A DNA stretch of 7,094 bases from Kiritimatiellia bacterium (lineage in GTDB: Bacteria > Verrucomicrobiota > Kiritimatiellia > RFP12 > UBA1067), in the NCBI GenBank assembly GCA_017430155.1, contig JAFRNO010000774.1, positions 1-7,094 of the forward strand, written 5' to 3'. Shown piece by piece: positions 1 to 6,028 of this stretch (the stretch's first letter is position 1; each line of letters begins with the position of its first letter). Both the position numbers and the translations under genes were made by a program. The notes under the pieces were generated by a model. The model was not told the origin of the DNA. It searched no databases and was given only the letters and a program-made list of their open reading frames with translations.

Positions 1-255
1 ATCGAGGAGAAGGGGTACGGTCCCACGACGGGCATCTTCTCCACGCGCTACATGCTCATGTACCTGTCGGAGCACGGACGGCGGGACGTGGCGGAGAAGA
101 TCGTGCTCCACAAGGGCTTCCCCGGTTGGCTGCACATGCTCGACCGCGATGCGACGACGCTGTGGGAGACGTGGAAGGAGAGCGACAACATCTACTCGAA
201 CTGCCACCCGATGTTCGGCAGCGTGGACGAGTGGATCCTCCGTTTTGGGCGTTGA
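1..255 (+). CDS. GH78-type alpha-L-rhamnosidase, C-terminal fragment (5' end outside window)
   Basis: The reading frame is open from base 1 and stops at 253-255, giving the last 84 residues of a longer protein. The sequence resembles the end of the (alpha/alpha)6 barrel of bacterial GH78 alpha-L-rhamnosidases, which release terminal L-rhamnose from plant or microbial glycans. Visible family-like motifs, in order, are TTGIFSTRYMLMYLSEHGR, GFPGWLHMLDRDATTLWETW and SNCHPMFGSVDEWILRFGR. The Glu of ATTLWE lies where, from memory, the family places its inverting general base. The protein stops right after the GSVDEW helix, whereas many GH78 enzymes continue into a C-terminal beta-sandwich; none is present here. 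Export cannot be judged without the N-terminus. The discoidin-protein gene follows after 27 nt on the same strand, which fits a carbohydrate-use operon. Substrate specificity is inferred from family resemblance only. Confidence 0.8.
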   Translation: MEEKGYGPTTGIFSTRYMLMYLSEHGRRDVAEKIVLHKGFPGWLHMLDRDATTLWETWKESDNIYSNCHPMFGSVDEWILRFGR

Positions 256-282
256 CGCAGAGAACAAAGAAAGGATGCTTGA

Positions 283-1161
283 ATGAAGAAGATTGCATTG
301 CTTGTTGCGGTGGCGGCGTGTCTGGCGCAGGCCGAGACGATTGACGTGCCGGCCGGGCAGAAACGCACGGTCGAGCCGGGGCGCCGGTTTACGGGCGACG
401 TGCTCGTGAAGACGGGCTCGGGCGAGCTGGACCTCACGGGCGCGTCGCTCGCGAACGTCGGACTGGAGATTCGCGAGGGGAGCGTGCGCCTGACGGGCGG
501 CGGCTCCTGTACGGTGACGACGCGGTTCGTGCAGTTCAAGGTGTCCAAGACGCGTCCGGGGAAGAAGGGCCCGCCCGAGTATGCGGACTCCGGCTCGCAG
601 TTCAGCGAGTTTCGTCTGTATCTCGGCGGTAAGCCCGTGCCGTTCCCGGAGGGGGCGAGGGCGATCACGGGGCCCGTCGGCTCGCGGGAGGGCCCGGACA
701 AGGGCATTGACGGCAATGTGAAGACGAAGTGCTACTACAATCCGCTCGTCGTCGATCTCGGCCGCGAAGTCGCGTTCGACGCCTATTCCTTCGTCACGGC
801 GAACGACGCGATCGCGCGCGACCCGGCGAGCTGGACCGTGTCGGCGGGCGTTGCGGACGGTAGCCAGGTGCTGTGGCAGGAGGTCGGCAGCGTGGCGGAC
901 TTCGCGGCGCCGAAGGAACGTTTTGCGGAAGCGGGGCGTCTCTTCCCCGTGTCGCTGCGCGACGTCGTGCCCGTCAACTACCCCGTGAAGGTGTGCGGCG
1001 CGGGGCGTCTCGTGCTTGCGGACGTAAACGAGTCGCTGGAGCGCGTGGAAGGGGACGGGCTGATCGTGCTGGAGCGCGCCACCGTGTCGTTCGCTCCCCG
1101 TGCGGCGTTCGCCGGTTCGGTGTGCGGCGGCGACGTGACCTACCAGACGGAACGAAAATGA
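283..1161 (+). CDS. Secreted protein with autotransporter-passenger-like repeat and discoidin (F5/8C)-like domain
   Basis: This encodes 292 residues. The ATG at 283 is supported by GAAAGGA at 269-275, 7 nt upstream. Residues 1-17 (MKKIALLVAVAACLAQA) form a Sec signal peptide, probably cut after AQA; VAAC at 10-13 is a loose lipobox but would leave a very short signal. Residues about 38-75 (LVKTGSGELDLTGAS, then LEIREGSVRLTGGG) resemble passenger-associated repeats of autotransporters. Residues about 85-225 resemble a discoidin/F5-8C carbohydrate-binding fold: QFSEFRLYLGG, DKGIDGNVKTK, VVDLGREVAFDAYSF, RDPASWTVSAG. The tail (about 240-292) returns to beta-rich repeat-like sequence with no membrane anchor or beta-barrel. 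It is probably an extracytoplasmic glycan-binding protein, since it sits between a rhamnosidase and an oxidoreductase gene. The ligand is unknown. The stop codon lies inside a 7-bp repeat tract. Confidence 0.85.
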   Translation: MKKIALLVAVAACLAQAETIDVPAGQKRTVEPGRRFTGDVLVKTGSGELDLTGASLANVGLEIREGSVRLTGGGSCTVTTRFVQFKVSKTRPGKKGPPEYADSGSQFSEFRLYLGGKPVPFPEGARAITGPVGSREGPDKGIDGNVKTKCYYNPLVVDLGREVAFDAYSFVTANDAIARDPASWTVSAGVADGSQVLWQEVGSVADFAAPKERFAEAGRLFPVSLRDVVPVNYPVKVCGAGRLVLADVNESLERVEGDGLIVLERATVSFAPRAAFAGSVCGGDVTYQTERK

Positions 1162-1191
1162 CGAATGCCGAAATATGAAATGACAAAAGAA
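1157..1191. repeat. Degenerate heptanucleotide repeat tract at a gene junction
   Basis: Read in 7-base steps from 1157 the sequence is AATGACG, AATGCCG, AAATATG, AAATGAC, AAAAGAA. The first units share an AATGNCG core and the later ones drift. The tract contains the TGA stop of the upstream gene (1159-1161) and both in-frame ATGs of the downstream gene (1165 and 1180). It resembles the short heptameric tandem repeats known from intergenic regions of several bacterial phyla. It is short and degenerate, so chance is not excluded, but a second 7-bp tract at the end of the window makes it more credible. Confidence 0.45.
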
Positions 1192-2346
1192 AAAGCAGAT
1201 ATCGCGATGATCGGCGGCGGGCTCGACTCCTTCATGGGCCCGATACATTTGAAGGCCATCGAGAAGGCGGGCAACGTGCGACTTGCGACGGGCGCGTTCG
1301 GCAGCGTCCGGCAGACCTCCTTCGCCTGCCAGGAGCCGTACGGCCTCGCGGGGCAGAAGATCTACGGAACGTATCGGGAGTTCTTCCGCGCGCAGGCGCG
1401 CCTGCCCAAGGAAGAGCGCGTGCTCTTCGTCACGGCGCCCGTGCCCAACACGATGCACTATCCCGTGGCGATGGCGGCCATCGACGCGGGCATCCCCGTG
1501 CTGGGCGAGAAACCGTTTACGTGCAACATCGACGAGGCGGCGAACCTCGTGCGCCGGGCGAAGGCGATGGGCGTGCCGTACCGCATCGCGATGGCCTACC
1601 CTGGATATTCGATGCTCATGCGCGCGCGCGACCTGCTGCGGGAGGCGCGGATCGGCATCGTCCGGCGCGTGCTCGTGTCGATGCAGCTCGGCTGGATGGC
1701 GCCGCGTCTCGAGAACCGGGGCAGCCGCCAGGCGCTCTGGCGTACGGACGCGCGACGGAACGGCGCGGGGGGCGTGGTGAACACGCTCGCCTGCAACTGC
1801 CAGTTCGTGATGGAGCTCGTCACGGGTTTCCGCATCACCGAGGTGTGCGCGGGCGGGCACCCCTGCGTGCCCGGGCGGCTCATCCCCGACGACGCCGTGG
1901 TGATGATGCGCACGGACAAGGGCATCCCGGGCGTGTTCCTCATCTCGCAGGTCGCCACCGGCCACCGCGAGGGGCTCGTGCTGGAGATCTGGGGCGACCG
2001 GGGCACGTTGCGCTGGTGCGAGAGCGAGCCCGGACGTCTCGTGGTGCTGGAGCACGGCGGACAGGAACAAGTCTATTCGGACGACACGCCGCCCGGCGCG
2101 CTCGGCGGCGTCGACACGCCGTTCGGTGGCAGCGCGGCGCACGTCGACGCGCTCGCGCGCGTCTACCGCGAGTACGCGGACTTCCTGCAGGGCGTCGCCG
2201 CGCCGGAACGCGTGACGGGCATGACGCTTGAGGAGGGTTTGCACAGCGTGGCGGTGTGCGAGGCGATCACGAAGAGCCTGTTGCCGCCGCGCGAAGGGGA
2301 TGCGCCCGTTCCGAAATGGGTGCCCGTCGCGGCGCCGAAGGTGTGA
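1165..2346 (+). CDS. Gfo/Idh/MocA family oxidoreductase-like protein with altered active-site residues
   Basis: This encodes 393 residues from the ATG at 1165; the ATG at 1180 (388 residues) is equally possible because neither has a strong Shine-Dalgarno sequence. The family comprises cytoplasmic NAD(P)-dependent sugar and inositol dehydrogenases. The N-terminal Rossmann fold shows AMIGGGLDSFMGPIHLKA (residues 14-31) and the family EKP motif as GEKPF, with Lys116. The C-terminal alpha/beta half runs from about residue 145 and includes a late MTLEEGLHSVAVCEAI helix, near normal for the family. No signal peptide is seen. The segment GGVVNTLACNCQF has Asn206 and Cys210 where relatives carry the active-site Asp and His (DxxxH), so normal dehydrogenase chemistry is doubtful. 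The upstream gene ends 3 nt before, so translation may be coupled. A role in processing rhamnosidase-released sugar is inferred from the neighbours only. Confidence 0.87.
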   Translation: MPKYEMTKEKADIAMIGGGLDSFMGPIHLKAIEKAGNVRLATGAFGSVRQTSFACQEPYGLAGQKIYGTYREFFRAQARLPKEERVLFVTAPVPNTMHYPVAMAAIDAGIPVLGEKPFTCNIDEAANLVRRAKAMGVPYRIAMAYPGYSMLMRARDLLREARIGIVRRVLVSMQLGWMAPRLENRGSRQALWRTDARRNGAGGVVNTLACNCQFVMELVTGFRITEVCAGGHPCVPGRLIPDDAVVMMRTDKGIPGVFLISQVATGHREGLVLEIWGDRGTLRWCESEPGRLVVLEHGGQEQVYSDDTPPGALGGVDTPFGGSAAHVDALARVYREYADFLQGVAAPERVTGMTLEEGLHSVAVCEAITKSLLPPREGDAPVPKWVPVAAPKV

Positions 2347-2368
2347 CGGGAAAAAGGACTTTTCTGCA

Positions 2369-2458
2369 TGGCGGAAGGGGGGGGATTCGAACCCCCGGTA
2401 GACTTGCGCCTACACAACCTTTCCAAGGTTGCACCATCGACCACTCGGACACCCTTCC
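2369..2458 (-). tRNA. tRNA-Ser (anticodon GGA), CCA encoded
   Basis: Read on the minus strand, the full class II cloverleaf can be traced by hand. The acceptor GGAAGGG pairs with CCCTTCC, followed by discriminator G and encoded CCA (2369-2371 on +). The anticodon stem CAACC/GGTTG encloses the loop TTGGAAA, giving anticodon GGA (complement at 2422-2424), which reads UCC and UCU. The long variable arm has a stem GTAGGC/GTCTAC closed by a GCAA loop. The T arm is GGGGG-TTCGAAT-CCCCC. Length is 90 nt with CCA, as expected for a serine tRNA. The gene is convergent with the oxidoreductase gene (22 nt apart) and divergent from the operon at 2628. No convincing terminator follows it. Confidence 0.97.
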
Positions 2459-2477
2459 AAGCAGAAAAAGTGCGCAT

Positions 2478-2506
2478 AGTATACCGCATTTCCGCGTCCA
2501 ACTCAA
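2478..2506 (-). promoter_or_regulatory. Sigma70-type promoter for tRNA-Ser(GGA)
   Basis: On the minus strand a -35 box TTGAGT (2506-2501) is separated by exactly 17 bp from a -10 box TATACT (2483-2478). The -10 lies about 20 bp before the tRNA 5' end (2458), leaving a short leader to be removed by RNase P. Box quality, spacing and position all agree, so this is a good prediction, though made by eye. Confidence 0.7.
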
Positions 2507-2587
2507 CCCGAAAATGCAGGAAATTCGCAGTTCGCCAGCTCTGCGTTTACGAAGATTTGTCTTATCGTCTCCAATCGGCTATTTTTG

Positions 2588-2596
2588 TGGTATAAT
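2588..2596 (+). promoter_or_regulatory. Extended -10 promoter for the four-gene secreted-protein operon
   Basis: The sequence TGG-TATAAT has a perfect -10 hexamer (2591-2596) preceded by TGN, the extended -10 signature. No good -35 box is seen at 16-18 bp upstream (TCTCCA at 2568-2573 is weak), which fits extended -10 promoters. The predicted start of transcription near 2603 gives a 5' leader of about 25 nt ending in the Shine-Dalgarno sequence AGAAGGA at 2614-2620. The stretch 2507-2587 between this and the divergent tRNA promoter is AT-richer than the genes; I see no clear operator or riboswitch in it. Confidence 0.6.
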
Positions 2597-2627
2597 ATAC
2601 CTTTTTAACCGCAAGAAGGAAACTTCC

Positions 2628-3497
2628 ATGAGACATGGCTTGGGCATTGCCGTGATGGTTGCAGCTGTTTCTTTGCTGCAGTCTCGCGCCGACTTGAACT
2701 TTCCCCTTGGCACATACGTCTATCGGGGAAGCGTCATGAACTACAGGCATGAAGTCTACTCGTCGGGCAACGGGTTGACGGTCGAGGCCGTCGCCACCAA
2801 CGGAACGGTCCTGGCCTCATGCCGCGTGACCGATCCCGTGGCCTCGAGCGGCGTGAACTACGTGCTCGAGGTTCCCGTCTCCAGCCAGGCGTCGGCAAAG
2901 AGCGCCGCGATCGGCGACGAGCTGACGTGCGTCGTCCGGTCGGACGGCGGGCAGACGAGCGTCTCCACGCAGGCCATGCCCCCCGTGGCCGCCGCCAACG
3001 CCATCACGAACATGAATCTGGTGGGTTCGTCGTCGACGGCGTTCCCGTACGGATCGGAAGGCGGCGCGGTCCTTGTCTCGGACGACTATCTGGCCGGCCT
3101 CGTGCCGTGGATGCAGGCATACGGCAAAGACGCCTATGACCCGGCGGCGGACTGGGACGGCGACGGCGCGTCCAACTACAGCGAGTACCTTGCCGGGACA
3201 AACCCGTTCGATCCGTCCGACCGCCTGCGCATCCTGGACTACAAGGTTCAGGTCAACGCCCCCCAGCTGCTCACGTTCGAATATGCGGGCGGCCACCTCT
3301 ACGCGATCGACTCCTCGCCGTCGCTCACGAACAAGGCGTGGAAGGCCACGTCGTTCAGGACCGACCCCGCTGCGAAGTCGGAGCAAAAGACCGCCTGGTT
3401 CGGGGGCAGCGAAGACGTGGACGTGGGCACGGCGACGATCTACCTCGCGCCCGCCGCCGATTCGCCGAGCATGTTCTACACGATCCGCGCCGAATAG
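2628..3497 (+). CDS. Secreted protein with one EF-hand/TSP3-like calcium loop
   Basis: This encodes 289 residues. The open frame runs much further upstream, through the antisense of the tRNA, but the ATG at 2628 is the start because it follows AGAAGGA by 7 nt, lies about 25 nt after a promoter, and begins a signal peptide (about residues 1-21, ending QSRA). Residues about 22-150 are beta-rich and unrecognised. Residues 175-186 form a textbook EF-hand loop: Asp175, Asp177, Asp179, Gly180, Asn183, Glu186, followed by YLAGTNPFDPSDRLRI. This DxDxDG...NPxDP layout is common in secreted proteins of Verrucomicrobiota and Planctomycetota (dockerin or thrombospondin type 3-like). The C-terminal part (about 200-289, HLYAIDSSPSLTNKAWKAT ... 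FYTIRAE) resembles the small beta domain that often follows it. It is the first gene of the operon. Function is unknown; calcium-stabilised extracellular structural protein is an inference. Confidence 0.85.
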   Translation: MRHGLGIAVMVAAVSLLQSRADLNFPLGTYVYRGSVMNYRHEVYSSGNGLTVEAVATNGTVLASCRVTDPVASSGVNYVLEVPVSSQASAKSAAIGDELTCVVRSDGGQTSVSTQAMPPVAAANAITNMNLVGSSSTAFPYGSEGGAVLVSDDYLAGLVPWMQAYGKDAYDPAADWDGDGASNYSEYLAGTNPFDPSDRLRILDYKVQVNAPQLLTFEYAGGHLYAIDSSPSLTNKAWKATSFRTDPAAKSEQKTAWFGGSEDVDVGTATIYLAPAADSPSMFYTIRAE

Positions 3498-3507
3498 GAG
3501 AGCCGAT

Positions 3508-5157
3508 ATGAATATTGTTCACAAATGGCAAATCTTCTTTGTCTTGGCGTTCGCGGCGGCAATCGTTGCGAATGCCGGACACGTCGCGGAGACGCTGTCG
3601 CTCTCGAACGGGTGGAACGCGGTGTACATCGAGTCCACGCCGGACGGTTCGTCCCCCGGCGAGTTCTTCGCCGACATGCCGCAGGTGCAGCGCGTCGGGT
3701 GCTACGAGTCCAGTGTGTACGGCGCGACCGAGCAGATCGCGTCGGACGGCACGACCATCGGGCAGAAGCCGGTTGCGTTCTACGTGTGGGAGCGTGGCAA
3801 GGATGACGAGTCGACGCTCCAGCGCATCCTCGGCGGCCGCTGCTACATGATCTACACGACCGGCGAGGCCTCAAAGACGTTCTACGGCGTCCCTGCGTGT
3901 CCGAGGGTGTCGTGGCAGGCCGCTGCCGACGGCTTCATGACGATCACGGGCGTGTCGATTCCGGCGGGCGAGACGGTCCAAACGGGGACGTACTTCCGCG
4001 AAGGACCGCTTTCCTCTGACGCCATGACGAGCCCGTACTCCTTCAGGGGCACATCCGCAGCAGCCCCGGAGTTCACGAAGATGCTGGCGTTCCACGGGAC
4101 GCCGACGCTTTCCGGCGGACGCGCATACGCGTTTGAGGGCAAGTCCGTCGCCGACTGGCCGGGCGTGGTGAAGGTGATGGTTCCGTCTCTCTCCGGCGGG
4201 ATCGAGTTTGGATCGGGATCTTCGCTCCGGTCGTTCTCCGTCGCCAACGCGGGGACGACGAACCGCACGATCCGCGTCGGCTACGGGCCGAGCGAGCTGA
4301 CGACCGAGGAGAAGCCGCCGCTGCAGGTGTTCATTCCGCGCGTCGGCACGAACGAATACGGCTGGACGGCCTTCGAGACGCACGACTTCGACCTCGCCCC
4401 CGGCGAGTCCTGCACGCTGGCGCTCGCCATCGACAAGTCCGGCTTCACGGCGGACCGGTCGTTCGCGGGACTCGTCACGGTCTCGGACCTGAGCGGCACG
4501 AAAATGCGCGTGCGCGTGCCGGTGACGGCGAAGATGGACGCGGACTCCGAGTACAGCGCCGCTTTCCCGAAGGGCCTTTGGTACGGCAAGATAGAACTTT
4601 CGCAGGTTGACCGCCAGGCGGACGCCTCGCCCGTGAAGGCTGGCGGATCCATGACGTTGAACGTCATCCTGCTCGTGGACGGGACGGGTGCGGCGCACAT
4701 CATGCAGCGCGTCGCCGTGGCGACGGCGGAGAAGGAGAACGCGGACGGCACGCGCGACGTGCGGCTATGGCCTGAGACGACTTCGATTCCGACCGGATAC
4801 ACGGTACGCCGCCTGTCCACGGTGTTCCCCGACGTGGCGCACCGCTCGGTTGCCGCCACGAGCGGCAGCTTCGGCAATCTTCTGCAGTTCGACTGGATCG
4901 TCGCGGCGGACGCGCGCGACAACCCGTTCCGTCACGCCTGGCACCCGGACCATGCGACCGGCTACGCCGTGACGAACCGCATCGCGCTCTCGTGGCAGAC
5001 GGAGGCGGGAGAGACAACGTGGGAATACAGCGCGGACGAAGTGACCTATGGCATCTGCACATGGACGCTCGGCGGGCTTTCCGGCGCGGGCGACATCACG
5101 ATGCGCGGGACGTTCGCGCTGAAGCGCATACTCGATATTTCGAAGGTAGAGGAGTAA
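3508..5157 (+). CDS. Secreted multidomain protein with GWNAVYIE and NPFxHxxHPDH modules
   Basis: This encodes 549 residues. The start at 3508 is chosen over a longer open frame because AGGAG (3496-3500) overlaps the preceding stop, ATG follows 7 nt later, and a signal peptide begins there (residues about 1-25, ending VANA). An N-terminal module has LSLSNGWNAVYIES (Gly35-Trp36-Asn37) and continues to about residue 140. Residues about 232-342 look like an Ig-like domain of the ASH/CARDB kind (SFSVANAGTTNRTIRV, DLAPGESCTLAL, MRVRVPVTAKM). The C-terminal module (about 352-549) starts with GLWYGKIELSQVD and holds DNPFRHAWHPDH (Asn472 to His482), then the ending ITMRGTFALKRI. From memory both end modules occur in large secreted Verrucomicrobiota proteins, sometimes with LamG domains between. 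The HPDH cluster could bind metal. No catalytic domain is recognised. It is co-transcribed with its neighbours. Confidence 0.88.
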   Translation: MNIVHKWQIFFVLAFAAAIVANAGHVAETLSLSNGWNAVYIESTPDGSSPGEFFADMPQVQRVGCYESSVYGATEQIASDGTTIGQKPVAFYVWERGKDDESTLQRILGGRCYMIYTTGEASKTFYGVPACPRVSWQAAADGFMTITGVSIPAGETVQTGTYFREGPLSSDAMTSPYSFRGTSAAAPEFTKMLAFHGTPTLSGGRAYAFEGKSVADWPGVVKVMVPSLSGGIEFGSGSSLRSFSVANAGTTNRTIRVGYGPSELTTEEKPPLQVFIPRVGTNEYGWTAFETHDFDLAPGESCTLALAIDKSGFTADRSFAGLVTVSDLSGTKMRVRVPVTAKMDADSEYSAAFPKGLWYGKIELSQVDRQADASPVKAGGSMTLNVILLVDGTGAAHIMQRVAVATAEKENADGTRDVRLWPETTSIPTGYTVRRLSTVFPDVAHRSVAATSGSFGNLLQFDWIVAADARDNPFRHAWHPDHATGYAVTNRIALSWQTEAGETTWEYSADEVTYGICTWTLGGLSGAGDITMRGTFALKRILDISKVEE

Positions 5158-5172
5158 GGAGAGGAGCTTGAA

Positions 5173-6006
5173 ATGAACCTGAAGCACGTCAGATTCGCGA
5201 TTTGCGCGGCGGCCATCGCGGCCGCGACAGGCTGGACGTTCCCTGCGGCGGCCGACATGGCGTTCGCCTACAAGGGAAGGCTCGTTCCGGTGGGGGACGC
5301 CAAGATAAGCACGAAGGTCCCTATGACGGTGGAGTTCCGCCTCTTCCGCAGCGCCGAGCCTAGCGAGCCGACGCCTCTCTGGGGACGCCTCGCGCCTGTC
5401 CGGTTCTACGACGACGGCTCGTTCTACATCGAGCTTTCCGACGCGATCGGGACGGCCACGCAGAACGCGCAGCACAAGCGACTGGCGGACGCCTTTGCGG
5501 CGGCCGGGACGAACGCCTGGCTTTCCGTGAAGCCTGCGGGCTACGGCGAGCTTCTGCCGCGCAAGCGCGTCTCTGGAGTGCATCGCGCCGAACGTGCCGA
5601 TGCCGCGAAGGCAACCGCGAAGCTGGAAGCTCCGTCAGTGAAGGCACAGGCGCTGACCGTGGGGCAGTGTTCCGTCGGCGGCGACCTGGAAGTGTCCGGC
5701 TCGTTCGCCTCGGGCGGCGGCAAGCTGGTAAACACGATCGACGGGACGACACCAATCTCCATAGGCGCCGCCGGCGGATCGGTCATTGTCTCGTCGGCCT
5801 TCAACAACTGGTACGACCTCACGTCCACCTCGTTCGACGTGCCGCGCTTCGGCACGGACATGCTGATTCACTTCACTAACGATCCGACGTTCGGAGTGCT
5901 GTCGCTTCCCGTGCAGGGCGGAACGCCCGGCTCCGGTTTCACGGTGAGGTCCAAGGCGTACCAGATCCAGATGTTCCTGAACGGCTACTTCAACCCGTTC
6001 TTCTGA
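5173..6006 (+). CDS. Secreted tail-fibre-like N-terminal-domain protein, paralogue A
   Basis: This encodes 277 residues. The start follows a strong Shine-Dalgarno sequence (AGGAGAGGAG, 5157-5166) by 6 nt, and the first 27 residues form a signal peptide ending PAAA. Residues about 31-140 match the N-terminal module seen in many 'tail fiber domain-containing' bacterial proteins: AYKGRL (32-37), then VEFRLFRS, LWGRLAPVRFYDDGSFYIEL, AWLSVKP and LLPRKRV (127-133), followed by alanine-rich sequence. A short stretch LTVGQCSVGGDLEVSGSF recalls the repeats of trimeric beta-helical fibres. The C-terminal part (about 185-277) is beta-rich and ends in aromatic NGYFNPFF. No endosialidase-type chaperone domain is present. 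The next gene shares the same plan, so the two are probably paralogues and might assemble together. An exported adhesive or structural role is inferred; there are no phage genes nearby. Confidence 0.85.
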   Translation: MNLKHVRFAICAAAIAAATGWTFPAAADMAFAYKGRLVPVGDAKISTKVPMTVEFRLFRSAEPSEPTPLWGRLAPVRFYDDGSFYIELSDAIGTATQNAQHKRLADAFAAAGTNAWLSVKPAGYGELLPRKRVSGVHRAERADAAKATAKLEAPSVKAQALTVGQCSVGGDLEVSGSFASGGGKLVNTIDGTTPISIGAAGGSVIVSSAFNNWYDLTSTSFDVPRFGTDMLIHFTNDPTFGVLSLPVQGGTPGSGFTVRSKAYQIQMFLNGYFNPFF

Positions 6007-6012
6007 TGAAAG

Positions 6013-6019
6013 AAAGGAG
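6013..6019 (+). promoter_or_regulatory. Ribosome binding site deciding the start at 6029
   Basis: AAAGGAG lies 9 nt before the ATG at 6029 but only 3 nt before the in-frame TTG at 6023. The spacing favours the ATG and removes two residues from the longest open frame. Confidence 0.75.
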
Positions 6020-6028
6020 CCTTTGAAA

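Noticed and set aside
283..333. Lipoprotein signal (VAAC) in the discoidin-like protein.
   Set aside because: The signal before the Cys would be only 12 residues; cleavage after AQA by signal peptidase I fits better, though not proven.
2346..2368. Possible terminator after the tRNA (minus strand AAAAGTCCTTTTT).
   Set aside because: The stem would be only four A-T pairs with a four-base loop, too weak to call.
2551..2564. Small inverted repeat AAGA-TTTG-TCTT upstream of the operon promoter, as an operator.
   Set aside because: Four-base arms occur often by chance and there is no second copy.
2256..2627. In-frame upstream extension of the gene at 2628 (open frame of 413 codons).
   Set aside because: It overlaps the end of the oxidoreductase gene and runs antisense through the tRNA and through the promoter; the ATG at 2628 has a ribosome site and a signal peptide.
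3073..3507. In-frame upstream extension of the gene at 3508 (open frame of 694 codons).
   Set aside because: The extra residues are Arg/Ser/Thr-rich shadow translation of the preceding gene; the ATG at 3508 has AGGAG and a signal peptide.
3871..5583. Long minus-strand open frames (up to 275 codons), and similar ones across all the genes.
   Set aside because: They are rich in Arg, His and Pro without motifs, lie fully opposite well-supported genes, and are expected in GC-rich DNA.
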